A DNA stretch of 64,000 nucleotides from Rhodoferax sp. (GCA_024235935.1 JACKLL010000002.1:248001-312000); one strand, 5' to 3'. Numbered from the stretch's first letter, positions 24,127-34,964 are shown. Program-made: numbers and translations. The notes: generated from the letters alone by a model not told the origin.

Positions 24127-27100
24127 TCATACGCTTTCTCCTTGTGCCTGTGTCGGCTTGACGAGTTCTTCTCCGACCGGTGTGTCGAGCCAGTCGATCT
24201 TGTTCATCTTGCGCACGACGACGAACTCGTCGCGGTTGGTGCCGATGGTTCCGTAGTAGTTGAAGCCGTAGCTGAACTGCGCGTAACCACCGATCATGTG
24301 GGTCGGCTTGAGCACAATGCGGGTCACCGAGTTGTGGATACCGCCGCGTGCGCCGGTGATCTCCGAGCCAGGGGTGTTGACGATCTTTTCCTGGGCGTGG
24401 TACATCATCACCATGCCCGGCTTGACGCGCTGGCTGACCACCGCGCGTGCCGCAATCGCACCGTTGATGTTGAACAGTTCGATCCAGTCGTTGTCTTCGA
24501 TGCCGGCGCTTTTCGCGTCGTCCTCGCTCATCCAGACGCATGGCCCGCCGCGACTGAGCGTGAGCATCAGCAGGTTGTCGGTATAGGTGGAGTGGATGCC
24601 CCACTTCTGGTGCGGCGTGATGAAGTTGAGCGCGATCTCCTTGTTGCCATTGGGTTTGACGTTGTGGATGCCGACCGTGGTCTTGAGGTCGACTGGCGGA
24701 CGGTAGCTCGAGAATCCTCGCCGAAAGCGAGCATCCACGGATGGTCGAGGTAGAACTGCTGGCGTCCGGTCAGCGTGCGCCAGGGGATCAGTTCGTGCAC
24801 GTTGGTGTAGCCGGCGTTGTACGACACCGTCTCGCTCTCGATGCCGCTCCAGGTCGGGCTGGAGATGATCTTGCGTGGCTGCGCCTGGATGTCGCGGAAG
24901 CGGATCTTCTCGTCTTCGCGGTGGATCGCCAGGTGGGTGTGGTCACGTCCGGTCTGCTTGCCCAGTGCTTCCCAGGCCTTGACGGCGACGTGGCCGTTGG
25001 TCTCCGGTGCCAGTTGCAGGATCACCTCGGCCGCGTCGATGTCGGTCTCGATCCGGGGCATGCCGCAGGTCACACCCGGGTCCGTCACCACGCCGCTGAG
25101 TTCGGCCAGTTGCCGGACCTCGGTCTGCGTGTTCCAGGCGATGCCCTTGCCACCGTTGCCGACCTTGTTCATGAGCGGGCCGAGTGCGGTGAATCGCCTG
25201 TAGAGGTTCGGATAGTCGCGTTCGACCACCGCCATCTGCGGCCCGGTCTTGCCGGGAATCAGGTCGATCTCGCCCCGGGCCCAGTCCTTGACGTCGAAGG
25301 GTTGCGCCAGTTCACCAGGGGAGTCGTGCATCAGAGGGGTCAGCACCAGCTCGCGTTCCACGCCCAGGTGACCGACGCAGATCTCGCTGAATTTCTTCGC
25401 GAAGCCCTTGTAGATGTCCCAGTCGCTGCGTGACTGCCAGGCCGGGTCGACCGCGGTCGACAGCGGGTGTATGAACGGATGCATGTCGCTGGTGTTGAGG
25501 TCGTTCTTCTCGTACCAGGTGGCGGTGGGCAGCACGATGTCCGAATACAGGCAGGTCGTGCTCATGCGGAAGTCCAGCGTGACCAGCAGGTCGAGCTTGC
25601 CTTCGGGCGCCTTGTCGTGCCAGACGACCTCGGTCGGCTTCGCTTCATCCTTGCCCAGGTCCTTGCCCTGCACGCCGTGGCTGGTGCCCAGCAGGTGCTT
25701 GAGGAAGTATTCATGCCCCTTGCCACTGGAGCCCAGCAGGTTGGAGCGCCAGATGAACATGTTGCGCGGCCAGTTGTCGGGATGGTCCGGGTCGGTGCAG
25801 CTCATCTTGAGCGTGCCGTCCTTGAGCGCCTTGACCGCGTAGTCCCTGGCCTCCATGCCCGCGGCCGCGGCGTCGCGCACGACCTGCATCGGGTTGGTCT
25901 GCAACTGCGGTGTGGAGGGCAACCAGCCCATGCGCTCCGCGCGCACGTTGTAGTCGATCATGCTGCCGCCGTAGATCTTCTTGTCGGCCAGCGGTGAGAC
26001 CACTTCGGCCATCGTCAGCTTTTCGTAGCGCCATTGGTCGGTATGGGCATAGAAGAAGCTGGTGCTGTTCTGCTGGCGGGGTGGACGGATCCAGTCCAGC
26101 GCGAACGCCAGCGCGGTCCAGCCGGTCTGGGGCCGCAGCTTTTCCTGACCCACGTAGTGCGCCCAGCCCCCGCCGCTCTTGCCGATGCAGCCGCACATCA
26201 TCAGCATGTTGATGATGCCGCGGTAGTTCATGTCGCAGTGGTACCAGTGGTTCATCGCCGCGCCGATGATGACCATCGAGCGGCCCTGGGTCTTGTGCGC
26301 GTTTTCGGCAAACTGGCGCGCCACCGTGATCAGCTGCGCGCGTGGTGTTCCGGTGATGCTTTCCTGCCAGGCCGGTGTGTAAGGCGTGTCGTCGTCGAAG
26401 CTTCTGGCCGCCATCTCGCCATCGAGGCCGCGGGCCACGCCGTAGTTCGCGACCTGCAGGTCGAACACCGTGGCCACCAGGGCTTCGCGCTTGTCGCCTT
26501 CCTTGCCCAGCGAGATGCGCGCCACCGGAACGGTGCGCACCAGAACGTCGTTGGCGGCGTCGCCGCTGACGTTGTGCGAGAAGTTGGGCGTGGCGATGCC
26601 GCCGAAGTAGGGGAAGCCGACCTTGGCGGTTTCCATGTCGGAGGCATTACCTTCCATCACCGACAGGCGCAGCTTGACCTCCTGTCCGTGGCGGGCTTCC
26701 TTGGCTTCCAGGTTCCACTGGCCTTCGTCCGCGCGGCCATCCGCGCCCCAGCGAAAGCCGATGGCGCCGTGGGGCAGCACCACCTTGCCGCTGTCGTCGA
26801 ACGCAACCGTCTTCCATTCCGGGTTGTTGGCCTGGCCGAGTTTTCCGTTGAAGTCCGATGCACGCAGATACCGATCGGGCACCATGATCGTGGTGCCATC
26901 CGGCTGCTGGTGTTCCTTCAGCATGACCAGCATCGGCATGTCGGTGTAGCGCCGCACGTAGTCATCGAAATAGGCGCTGCGCTCGCCCTGGTCGGGGAAA
27001 TAGAACTCCTTGAGGATTACGTGGCCCATGGCCATCGCGACTGCGGCATCGGTACCCTGCTTGGGGTGCATCCAGATGTCCGACAGCTTGGCCACCTCGG

Positions 27101-27953
27101 AGTAGTCGGGCGTGACCGCGACCGTCTTGGTACCCTTGTAACGCACCTCGGTGAAGAAATGCGCATCCGGCGTGCGCGTCTGCGGCACGTTCGAGCCCCA
27201 GGCGATGATGAAGCTGGAGTTGTACCAGTCCGCCGACTCGGGTACGTCGGTCTGTTCGCCCCAGACCTGCGGGCTGCTCGGGGGCAGGTCGCAGTACCAG
27301 TCGTAGAAGCTCATGCACGCGCCGCCGATCAGGCTCAGGTAGCGGCTGCCGGCCGCATAGCTGACCATGGACATGGCCGGGATCGGCGAGAAGCCGATCA
27401 CCCGGTCTGCTCCGTATGTCTTGATCGTGTAGACGTTGGCTGCGGCGATGATCTCGTTGACCTCGTCCCAGCTCGAGCGCACCATGCCGCCCAGGCCGCG
27501 GATGCTCTGGTAGTCGCGCCTTTTCGCGTCGTCCTGCACGATCGAGGCCCATGCGTCGACCGGGTCGTGGGTCTGGCGGGCTTCGCGCCAGGTCTTGAGC
27601 AGGCGGCCCCGCACCATCGGGTACTTGACCCGGTTGGCGCTGTACAGATACCAGCTGTAGCTGGCACCGCGGGCGCAGCCGCGTGGCTCATGGTTGGGCA
27701 TGTCCCAGCGGGTGCGCGGATAGTCGGTCTGCTGGGTTTCCCAGGTCACGATGCCGCCCTTGACATAGATCTTCCATGAGCAGGAACCGGTGCAGTTCAC
27801 GCCATGGGTCGAGCGCACGATCTTGTCATGTGCCCAGCGGTTGCGGTAGGCATCTTCCCAGGTGCGGTCCTCGCCGGTGGTGACGCCGTGTTCACCGGAG
27901 AAGTTCTCGCGCGGGCTGTTGAAATAGGTCAATCGATCGAGGAAGTGGCTCAT
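24127..27953 (-). pseudogene. narG: Respiratory nitrate reductase alpha subunit, frameshifted near the 3' end
   Basis: Molybdopterin catalytic subunit of the membrane nitrate reductase. Frame one covers ~1,070 normal residues from 27953, with the N-terminal [4Fe-4S] motif (HGVNCTGSC), to HPWMLAFGE, then runs into 57 unrelated residues and stops at 24567. The native sequence resumes in another frame with GFSSYRPPVDLKT and ends normally at 24127. Restoring one base between 24713 and 24715 would give a ~1,275-residue protein (E. coli has 1,247). As written, the ~195-residue C-terminal molydopterin-binding domain is lost. All other nar genes are intact, so a sequencing/assembly error or very recent mutation is likelier than old decay. 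Confidence 0.9.
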
Positions 27954-28002
27954 CAGTGGCTCCTTGGGAATCGGGGGGGACGACGCATCGGGTGTGCGAG
28001 GG

Positions 28003-29658
28003 TCAGGGGTTCTTCAGTTCGGCGTTCTTGCGCAGATAGAACCACCAGTTCAGCACCAGGCACAAGGCATAGAAGATCGCGAAGCCATACATCGCCATCT
28101 GCGGCGTTCCCGCCTTGATCTGTTCTCCGATGACCACAGGCGCGATGAAGGCGCCGTAGGCCGCGACAGCCGAGGTCCAGCCCAGCACCGGGCCGGCCTG
28201 CTGGCGGTCGAAAATCACGCCGATGGTGCGAAAGGTAGAGCCGTTGCCGATGCCGCTGGCGGCGAACAGCACCACGAACAGCAGCATGAAGGGCAGGAAG
28301 TACTGCTCGGGCGTGGCGGACTGGTAAGCCTGCAGCATCACCCAGCCGACGGCCACCGAGGCCACGACCATCACGGCCGAAATCCACTGCGTGACAATGG
28401 AGCCGCCGACCTTGTCCGAGATCCAGCCGCCGAGCGGACGGATCAGCGCGCCGACGAAGGGCCCGATCCAGGCATAGGCGAGCACGGCCGGCGCGTTCGG
28501 GTTGGCCAGCGTGTGCTGCAGCACGCCAGCGGCGTCGCGCACGTGGCTGATGCCGAAGATCACCTTCATCGACAGCGGCAGCGCCATCGAGAAGCCGATG
28601 AAGGAGCCGAAGGTGACGATGTACAGGATGGTCAACGACCAGGTGTGCTTGTTGCTGAAGATCGCAAACTGGGTCTTGACCTGATCTTTCATGGCGCCGA
28701 ATGCGGCCAGCTTCATCATCGTGATCGCAGCGATGATGTCCAGCGGAATCGCGACCCAGATGCTCAGCAGCCCCAGCCCGGTCGGTGCCGGCAGGTAGAA
28801 GTACAGCATCACGATGGTCGGGATGAAGGCCAGCGTGTACAGATAGGTGATCTTGGCGAAAGCGACCAGCGGGTTGCCGGTGGCCGGTGACACGGTCTTC
28901 AGGTTGTTCATGCCGAACCAGCACAGAATGCTGAGCGGCACCAGTGACAGGACCCAGGCCAGGCCAGCGTTCTGCACCCAGGTCTGGGTGCCGGCAGGAA
29001 TCTTGCCGAAGATCCAGCCGCTGTCCTTGACCAGCACCATGGGCTCGCCGCCAAAGGAGCCGAGCAGACCGACCGTCATGACCAGTGGTATCACGATCTG
29101 CATCGTCGTGACACCGAAGTTGCCCAGCCCGGCGTTCAGGCCCAGCCCGGTGCCCTGCAGCCGCTTGGGGAAGAAGGTGCTGATATTGGACATCGAACTG
29201 GCGAAGTTGCCGCCCCCCACGCCCGACCACAGCGCCATCAGCTGGAACGACCACAGTGGCCACTCCGGATGCTGCAGCACGATGCCGGTGCCGATGGCCG
29301 GCGCCAGCAGCATCGATGTGGTCAGGAAAATGGTGTTGCGGCCGCCGGCAAGCCGGATCAGGAACGAGGCCGGAATGCGCATCGTTGCACCCGAGATGCC
29401 GGCGATGGCGGTCAGCGTGAACAGCTCGGCCTGGCTGAACGGAAAACCCAGGTTCATCATCTGTACCGTGATGACACCCCACATGCCCCAGACCGCGAAG
29501 CCGCACAGAAGCGCGGGAATCGAGATCCAGAGGTTGCGATAGGCGATCTTCTTGCCGGTGGCCTCCCAGAAGGTCTCGTCCTCCGGGCGCCAGTCGGCGA
29601 TGTCCGCGCCGCTGGTGGTCGTCGGTGGCGCCGCGGGGATGTTGCGGGTCGTGTTCAT
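28003..29658 (-). CDS. narK2: Nitrate/nitrite transporter, NarK2 type
   Basis: A 551-residue 12-helix MFS transporter of the NNP family. The nitrate signature is seen twice: GVGGGNFASSMSNIS in helix 5 and GIGNGSTFRTIGVIF in helix 11. An N-terminal ~40-residue hydrophilic extension (ADWRPEDETFWEATGKK) makes it longer than E. coli NarK. It lies 22 bases after narK1 and 49 bases before narG, cotranscribed. The NarK2 type is usually a nitrate/nitrite antiporter; the type assignment follows gene order and length. Confidence 0.92.
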   Translation of the reverse strand: MNTTRNIPAAPPTTTSGADIADWRPEDETFWEATGKKIAYRNLWISIPALLCGFAVWGMWGVITVQMMNLGFPFSQAELFTLTAIAGISGATMRIPASFLIRLAGGRNTIFLTTSMLLAPAIGTGIVLQHPEWPLWSFQLMALWSGVGGGNFASSMSNISTFFPKRLQGTGLGLNAGLGNFGVTTMQIVIPLVMTVGLLGSFGGEPMVLVKDSGWIFGKIPAGTQTWVQNAGLAWVLSLVPLSILCWFGMNNLKTVSPATGNPLVAFAKITYLYTLAFIPTIVMLYFYLPAPTGLGLLSIWVAIPLDIIAAITMMKLAAFGAMKDQVKTQFAIFSNKHTWSLTILYIVTFGSFIGFSMALPLSMKVIFGISHVRDAAGVLQHTLANPNAPAVLAYAWIGPFVGALIRPLGGWISDKVGGSIVTQWISAVMVVASVAVGWVMLQAYQSATPEQYFLPFMLLFVVLFAASGIGNGSTFRTIGVIFDRQQAGPVLGWTSAVAAYGAFIAPVVIGEQIKAGTPQMAMYGFAIFYALCLVLNWWFYLRKNAELKNP

Positions 29659-29680
29659 GGTGTTCCTTGTGGTGACGGGC

Positions 29681-30937
29681 TCAGCCGCCGAGGGAGAATT
29701 CGGTGGCGTTGCGGCCCATCAGTTCGGTGCGCCGCACCTCGGTCCAGTACATCCAGATCAGCGAGACCCAGACCACGCCGTACATCAGCATGAAGGCGCT
29801 CGAACGGATGCCGGTGATGTCCATCAGTGCGCCGAACATGATCGGCAGCACGAAGCCGCCCAGGCCGCCGGCCAGGCCGACGATGCCGCTGACCGTGCCG
29901 ATGTTGTCCGGGAACTCGTCGCTGATGTACTTGAAGACGCTGGCCTTGCCGAATGCGAAGGCGATGCCCAGCACGAACATCAGCGCAGTGAAGGCGTAGA
30001 CGTTCAGCCCGATGTGGAAGGTGGTCGGGCCGTTGATCGTCATCACGGTGAAGTCGGTCTGCGGGTAGGACAGCAGGAACAGGCAGACCCAGCTGACCCA
30101 CATCACCCACCAGGTCACACTGTGGGCGCCGTACTTGTCCGACAGCCAGCCGCCGACGGCGCGCAGGACGCCGCCAGGCAGTGCGAAGCAGGCGGCCAGC
30201 AGGGCGGCAGCACGGATGTCGAGCGCGTATTCGCCGACGTAGTACTGGACCATCCACAGGCTCAGCGCGACGTAGCCTCCGAACACGATGCTGTAGTACT
30301 GGCAGTACTTGAGCACACGGGGATCCTTGAGCATGCCGAGCTGATCGCTGAACTTCACGTGCGAGGGCACCAGGTGTGCGGGATCGCTGTAGCTGAACAT
30401 CCAGAACAGCACCAGCGTGCCGAGCATGATGGCGGCATAGACCTGCGGCACCATGGTCCAGCCGAAGGCGACCAGGATGGCGGGGGCCACGAACTTGTTC
30501 ACCGCGGCGCCGGAATTGCCGGCGCCGTAGATGCCCATCGCAAAGCCCTGGTTGCCCTTGGGAAACCAGCGCGCGACATAAGGGGTTCCGACCGAGAAGG
30601 AGCCACCGGCCAGGCCGACGAACAGGCCGATGACCAGGAAGTGCCAGAACTGCGTGGCGTAGGACATCAGCCAGATCGCCGGTACCGTCACCGCCAGCAG
30701 GATGGCCATCACGATGCGGCCACCGTACTTGTCGGTCCAGATGCCCAGTGGTACGCGCGACAGGGCGCCCGTCAGAACGGGCATCGCGGTCAGCAGGCCG
30801 AATTCGGTGGCGTTGAGTCCCAGGGTCTTCTTGAGTGGAATGCCGATGACGGCAAACATCATCCAGACCATGAAACAGACGGTGAAGGCGAGGGTGCTGA
30901 CGATCAGCACCGACAGCGCCTGTCCTTTACGGGTCAT
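29681..30937 (-). CDS. narK1: Nitrate/nitrite transporter, NarK1 type
   Basis: A 418-residue 12-helix NNP family MFS transporter. The signature LAGGSFSVGTPYVARWFPKG lies in helix 5 and GLAGGLGGFVLPIMFG in helix 11. The start at 30937 has AAGGAG 7 bases upstream; an upstream ATG at 30961 is rejected. It is the first gene of narK1-narK2-narGHJI and is probably the nitrate:proton symporter of the pair. The upstream 161 bp separate it from narL and contain an FNR-like box. Confidence 0.93.
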   Translation of the reverse strand: MTRKGQALSVLIVSTLAFTVCFMVWMMFAVIGIPLKKTLGLNATEFGLLTAMPVLTGALSRVPLGIWTDKYGGRIVMAILLAVTVPAIWLMSYATQFWHFLVIGLFVGLAGGSFSVGTPYVARWFPKGNQGFAMGIYGAGNSGAAVNKFVAPAILVAFGWTMVPQVYAAIMLGTLVLFWMFSYSDPAHLVPSHVKFSDQLGMLKDPRVLKYCQYYSIVFGGYVALSLWMVQYYVGEYALDIRAAALLAACFALPGGVLRAVGGWLSDKYGAHSVTWWVMWVSWVCLFLLSYPQTDFTVMTINGPTTFHIGLNVYAFTALMFVLGIAFAFGKASVFKYISDEFPDNIGTVSGIVGLAGGLGGFVLPIMFGALMDITGIRSSAFMLMYGVVWVSLIWMYWTEVRRTELMGRNATEFSLGG

Positions 30938-31088
30938 GGGGTATCTCCTTGTGTCATGCAATGACTTTAGGAGTTGCAGTGCCCGATCACCATCCTTCCG
31001 TGGTGCAGTGTGGCCCGTGCGTGCGAACTATGCGGCGAGGGCCTTGCCTCGTTCGGAAGAACTACCCGGGCAACTATTGCCGGATCGT

Positions 31089-31102
31089 TTGCGTCAGATC
31101 AA
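31089..31102 (-). promoter_or_regulatory. FNR-like box upstream of narK1
   Basis: Read on the minus strand the site is TTGATCTGACGCAA: a perfect left half (TTGAT) and a three-of-five right half. It overlaps the narL stop codon. An FNR-type -41.5 start would be 31054, with a poor GGTAGT -10 at 31066-31061, giving a 116-base leader to narK1. NarL heptamers could not be identified with confidence. Confidence 0.4.
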
Positions 31103-31794
31103 AGCAGGCCGCTCTCGGTTGCAAGCACGGCGGCATGGACCCGCGTGCTCACGTCGAGCTTGCGCAGGATATGCTGCACATGGATCTTGACCGTGGTTTC
31201 GGCGATCGCGAACTGGCGCGCGATCTCCTTGTTGCTGGCACCTGCGGTGATGGCGCGCAGGATGTCGAGTTCGCGCGGCGTCAGCAAGGCCAGTGGCGAG
31301 GCGGGGGCACGGGCGTGTGCCGCATCCGTCGCACCGGCTGCCGCATTGCGGTAGGCGGTGACGAGCTTTGCCGTCATCTCGGGCGCGACCACGCTGTCTC
31401 CTGCCATGGCCCGGTTGATCGCCTGTGTCAGTGCTTCGCCTTCCATGGTCTTGAGCAGGTAGCCGCTGGCACCGTTGCGCAATGCGCTGGCGAGGTCGGC
31501 TTCGTCTTCGCTGACCGTCAGCATCAGGATGCGGGCCTTCGGAGCGGCTTCGCGCAAGGCTGGCAGCGCATCGACGCCGGTGACGCCACCCAGATGGTTG
31601 TCGAGCAGAATCACGTCGGGCTGCAATTCCTTTGCGCGTCGCTGTGCCTCGCCGGCATCCGCCGCATCGCCGACGACCTTGTGGTGGGGGTCGCGCGCCA
31701 GCAGGGCCGTCAATCCGCGGCGAAACAGGGTGTGGTCGTCGACCACGAGGATCCGGATGTCGGTGGCGGGTGCGGACGGGACATGCATGGGCAT
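31099..31794 (-). CDS. narL: Nitrate response regulator NarL
   Basis: A 231-residue response regulator with an N-terminal receiver (acidic pair in LVVDDH, phosphoacceptor D65 in LLDNHL) and a C-terminal LuxR-type helix-turn-helix (LTPRELDILRAITAGASNKEIA, then VKIHVQHILRKLDV). It starts 10 bases after the narX stop (31794; a second ATG at 31788 is equally possible). Together with NarX it should activate the nar operon that follows in the same direction. Confidence 0.95.
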   Translation of the reverse strand: MPMHVPSAPATDIRILVVDDHTLFRRGLTALLARDPHHKVVGDAADAGEAQRRAKELQPDVILLDNHLGGVTGVDALPALREAAPKARILMLTVSEDEADLASALRNGASGYLLKTMEGEALTQAINRAMAGDSVVAPEMTAKLVTAYRNAAAGATDAAHARAPASPLALLTPRELDILRAITAGASNKEIARQFAIAETTVKIHVQHILRKLDVSTRVHAAVLATESGLL

Positions 31795-31804
31795 TGCGGC
31801 GGGT

Positions 31805-33724
31805 TCAGGCGGCGCTGCCGTGTTCGAGGACAGGCTGCGGCGTGTGCTGGTGGGCTTGTCGCGGGTCCGGCAACACAAGAATGACGGAGCTGCCGCGTCC
31901 CGGCACACTGTGGATGTCCAGCTGTGCGCCGATGCGCTCCGCCCGCTCGCGCATGATGCGCAGTCCGACATGGGTCTCGTCGTGGGCGCCCGGTGCGTCG
32001 GAGAACCCACGCCCGTTGTCACGGATTTCGAAGCGCCATCGGGGCGCCTGCTGGACGTCCAGCCAGACCTTGCTGGCGGTCGCATGCTTGCGCACATTGG
32101 ACAGGGCCTCCTGCAGGATGTGCAGCACCTGGACCTGCAGATCCGGGTCCAGCGGCATGCCATGGCCCTCCATCTGCAGGGTGGCCGCAACACCGCTTTG
32201 CAGTTCGAACTTGCGCAGCGTGGTCTCGAGTGCCGGCTCGATGTCTTCGGTATTGGTGCGGGTGCGGAAATGCACCAGCAGTTCGCGCACGTCGGCGTAG
32301 CTCTCCCGCACGCCGACGTTGATCTCGTCGAGCACCGCCCTGGCCTGCTGCAAGTTGTCGCGTGCCAGCGCATCCTGCATCAGCTGCACCTGAATCTTCA
32401 GGAAGGCCAGCGACTGCGCGATCGAGTCATGCAATTCGCGCGCCAGGAAGCTGCGTTCCTGGGAGACCGCCGCCTCCTTCTGCTGCGCGGCGAGTCGAAA
32501 CGTCTCCATGGCCGCAGCCAGGTGCGCGGTCAAGGCCTCCAGCAGCGAGCGGTCCGAATCCGACACGCCGACATGGGCGTGAAAGAACAGGTCGACCTCT
32601 CCCATCAGGCGCTCATGCAGGCGTATCGGTATGGATACGATGGTCTCGAAGCCGGCCCGGGCGCAGTGCTGCATGCGTCCAGGCGCCATGCTGTGGATCG
32701 GAATGACGCGCAGACCCGGCTGGGCATCGAGCGAGCCACAGTGGCATTCGCCCGCGTGGACGCAGTGCTCGGCCTCGGTCATGTCGATCGGCAGTCCGTC
32801 CGAAGCCAGCATCAGGAAGCGCTCATTGGTTTCGTCCGACCAGCGCAGCGCGACACCGTCCGCCTTGGCAATCGGCCGCAGCCGCTGCACGAAACCGGCC
32901 GTGAGCTGCTGCAGGCTGTTGGCACTGGCAACCAGGCTGGCGACGTTGTAGAGGGCCTCGAGCCGCTCGCGCTTCTCCTGCAGCTCGGCTGTCTTTTCGG
33001 CAACCCGGGCCTCCAGGCTGCGATGGACCGTCTGCACCTGCCGGGCCATGTCGTTGAAGCCGTCGGCCAGCATGCCGAACTCGTCCGTGCTGGAGCTGCT
33101 GACGCGTGCCGCCAGGTCGCCTTGCTGCAGGCGCAGCAGCGCGTTCTTGATCTGACCTACCGGCTCCAGAACGAACAAGTAGCCGGTATAGACCAGCACG
33201 GCGGTTCCCACCACGGCCAATGCCATGGTGAAGAGCTGGGCCAGGTGCAGCAGCGCAGTCCAGCGCGACATATGGAGCTCGATGCCATGCACCATGGCGT
33301 CGATACGGTCGACGAATGCGGCCGTGTCGGGCTGCAGTCGGTCCAGCGGTGGCGGCGGTGCGGCAATCCAGCGCGCCCGGTATTGCGTCCAGCCTTGCTG
33401 TACCGAGACGAACTGCGCACGCACGGTGTCGTCCCAGGGCATGAACAGCGGACGCTCGGCGTCACCCGTGCGCAGCGTCTCCATGCTCTGGGCGAATTTA
33501 TCGCCGAGTTCAGCGAGGCGTTCGGGCTGCCCGGTGCTGATGGCCAGCGACATGCGGTAGGCCTGCATGCGCATGCGCCCGGCCTCGTTGACGGCTGCGG
33601 CGCCGCCCTCCAGCTGCCACGAAACCCACAGCGTCACGGCGACGGTGACCAGCGCCAGCAGCAGGAACGGCGTTGCCACCAGCGTCAGCTTGGCGCCGAG
33701 CGTCCAGTGCCGGGCTTTGTGCAT
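31805..33724 (-). CDS. narX: Nitrate/nitrite sensor histidine kinase NarX
   Basis: A 639-residue inner-membrane sensor kinase. Layout: TM1 (about 13-36), a periplasmic sensor beginning with the nitrate-binding P-box (NEAGRMRMQAYRM, 46-58), TM2 (about 165-188), HAMP, a GAF-like central module with the NarX-type cysteine cluster (C321, C327, C329, C354), a HisKA_3 phosphoacceptor H432 in ARELHDSIAQ, and a HATPase domain with DNGRGF. It is cotranscribed with narL. Confidence 0.95.
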   Translation of the reverse strand: MHKARHWTLGAKLTLVATPFLLLALVTVAVTLWVSWQLEGGAAAVNEAGRMRMQAYRMSLAISTGQPERLAELGDKFAQSMETLRTGDAERPLFMPWDDTVRAQFVSVQQGWTQYRARWIAAPPPPLDRLQPDTAAFVDRIDAMVHGIELHMSRWTALLHLAQLFTMALAVVGTAVLVYTGYLFVLEPVGQIKNALLRLQQGDLAARVSSSSTDEFGMLADGFNDMARQVQTVHRSLEARVAEKTAELQEKRERLEALYNVASLVASANSLQQLTAGFVQRLRPIAKADGVALRWSDETNERFLMLASDGLPIDMTEAEHCVHAGECHCGSLDAQPGLRVIPIHSMAPGRMQHCARAGFETIVSIPIRLHERLMGEVDLFFHAHVGVSDSDRSLLEALTAHLAAAMETFRLAAQQKEAAVSQERSFLARELHDSIAQSLAFLKIQVQLMQDALARDNLQQARAVLDEINVGVRESYADVRELLVHFRTRTNTEDIEPALETTLRKFELQSGVAATLQMEGHGMPLDPDLQVQVLHILQEALSNVRKHATASKVWLDVQQAPRWRFEIRDNGRGFSDAPGAHDETHVGLRIMRERAERIGAQLDIHSVPGRGSSVILVLPDPRQAHQHTPQPVLEHGSAA

Positions 33725-33779
33725 GGGCTGTCCGTTCTCGCCAGTACGCGCGCGCCGGCAATGACGGGCAGGTGGCCGC

Positions 33780-34964
33780 TCAGACCCGTTCGAAGATGGC
33801 GGCGATGCCCTGGCCCCCGCCGATGCACATGGTCACCAGCGCGTAGCGACCGCCGATGCGCTGCAACTCGTACAAGGCCTTGACCGTGATCAGCGCGCCC
33901 GTGGCTCCGATCGGGTGCCCCAGCGAGATGCCGGAACCGTTCGGGTTGACCTTGGCCGGGTCGAGACCGAGGTCGCGTGTGACCGCACAGGCCTGGGCCG
34001 CAAAGGCCTCGTTGGCTTCGATGACATCCAGATCCTTGATGCTCAGCCCTGCCTTCTGCAGGGCCTTCTGCGTGGCGGGTACCGGGCCGATGCCCATGTA
34101 TTTCGGATCGACGCCTGCATGCGCGTAGGCGACCAGCCGCGCCATCGGCTTGCAGCCGCGCTGCTGTGCAGTCTGGCTGTCCATCAGCAGCACGGCGGCC
34201 GCGGCGTCGTTGATGCCCGATGCATTGCCGGCGGTGACGGTGCCGCTTTCCTTCAGGAAGGCGGGCTTGAGCTTGGCCATGTCGGCCAGGGTGCAAGCGC
34301 TGCGAAAGTGCTCGTCGGTGTCGAACACCACGTCGCCCTTGCGTGTCTTCTGCACGATCGGCAGGATCTGTTCCTTGAAATAGCCGGCCTTGGTCGCGCG
34401 CTCGGCACGGTTATGGCTCTCGACGGCCAGCGTGTCCTGGTCTTCGCGGGTGATGCTCATCTTGGCCGCGATGTTCTCGGCCGTCACGCCCATGTGGATG
34501 TTGTGGAACGGGTCGTGCAAGGCGCCGATCATCATGTCGATCATCTTGAAGTCGCCCATGCGATTGCCCCAGCGGCTGCTCAGGCTGGCATAGGGCGCGC
34601 GGCTCATGTTCTCGGCGCCACCACCGATGGCGATGTCGGTGTCGCCCAGCGCGATGGCCTGCGCCGCCGACACGATGGCCTGCAGGCCGGATCCGCACAG
34701 GCGATTGACGTTGAATGCCGGTGTGCCCTGGCCGCAACCGCCTTGCAGGGCAGCGACCCGTGACAGGTACATGTCGCGCGGTTCGGTATTGACCACATGG
34801 CCGAACACCACATGGCCGACGTCGTCGCCCGAGGTTTGGGCACGCGCCAGCACCTCGCGCACGACGGATGCGCCCAGATCGCACGGCGGCACATCCTTGA
34901 GGGCCCCCCCGAAGGTTCCGATGGCGGTGCGGACCGCGCTGACGACGACGACTTCTCGGCTCAT
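33780..34964 (-). CDS. bktB: Beta-ketothiolase (acetyl-CoA C-acyltransferase), BktB-like
   Basis: A 394-residue cytosolic thiolase that condenses or cleaves acyl-CoA. Active-site C90 (NRLCGSG), the conserved NEAFAAQA and GHPIGATGA blocks, and C380 (TMCIGGGQG) are all present. Wording follows Cupriavidus BktB closely (SREVVVVSAVRTAIGTFGG opening, GRYALVTMCIGGGQGIAAIFER ending) rather than PhaA/FadA. It may supply 3-ketoacyl-CoA for polyhydroxyalkanoates or act in degradation. An FNR-like box lies 75-88 bases upstream of the ATG, unusual for a thiolase. No PHA synthase is near. Confidence 0.92.
   Translation of the reverse strand: MSREVVVVSAVRTAIGTFGGALKDVPPCDLGASVVREVLARAQTSGDDVGHVVFGHVVNTEPRDMYLSRVAALQGGCGQGTPAFNVNRLCGSGLQAIVSAAQAIALGDTDIAIGGGAENMSRAPYASLSSRWGNRMGDFKMIDMMIGALHDPFHNIHMGVTAENIAAKMSITREDQDTLAVESHNRAERATKAGYFKEQILPIVQKTRKGDVVFDTDEHFRSACTLADMAKLKPAFLKESGTVTAGNASGINDAAAAVLLMDSQTAQQRGCKPMARLVAYAHAGVDPKYMGIGPVPATQKALQKAGLSIKDLDVIEANEAFAAQACAVTRDLGLDPAKVNPNGSGISLGHPIGATGALITVKALYELQRIGGRYALVTMCIGGGQGIAAIFERV

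Noticed and set aside
26034..27779. A 581-codon plus-strand frame opposite narG
   Set aside because: Antisense to a highly conserved gene; composition follows the narG codons.
31021..31080. NarL heptamers (TACYYMT) upstream of narK1
   Set aside because: Only near-matches such as TACCCGG were seen; no pair with 7-2-7 geometry.
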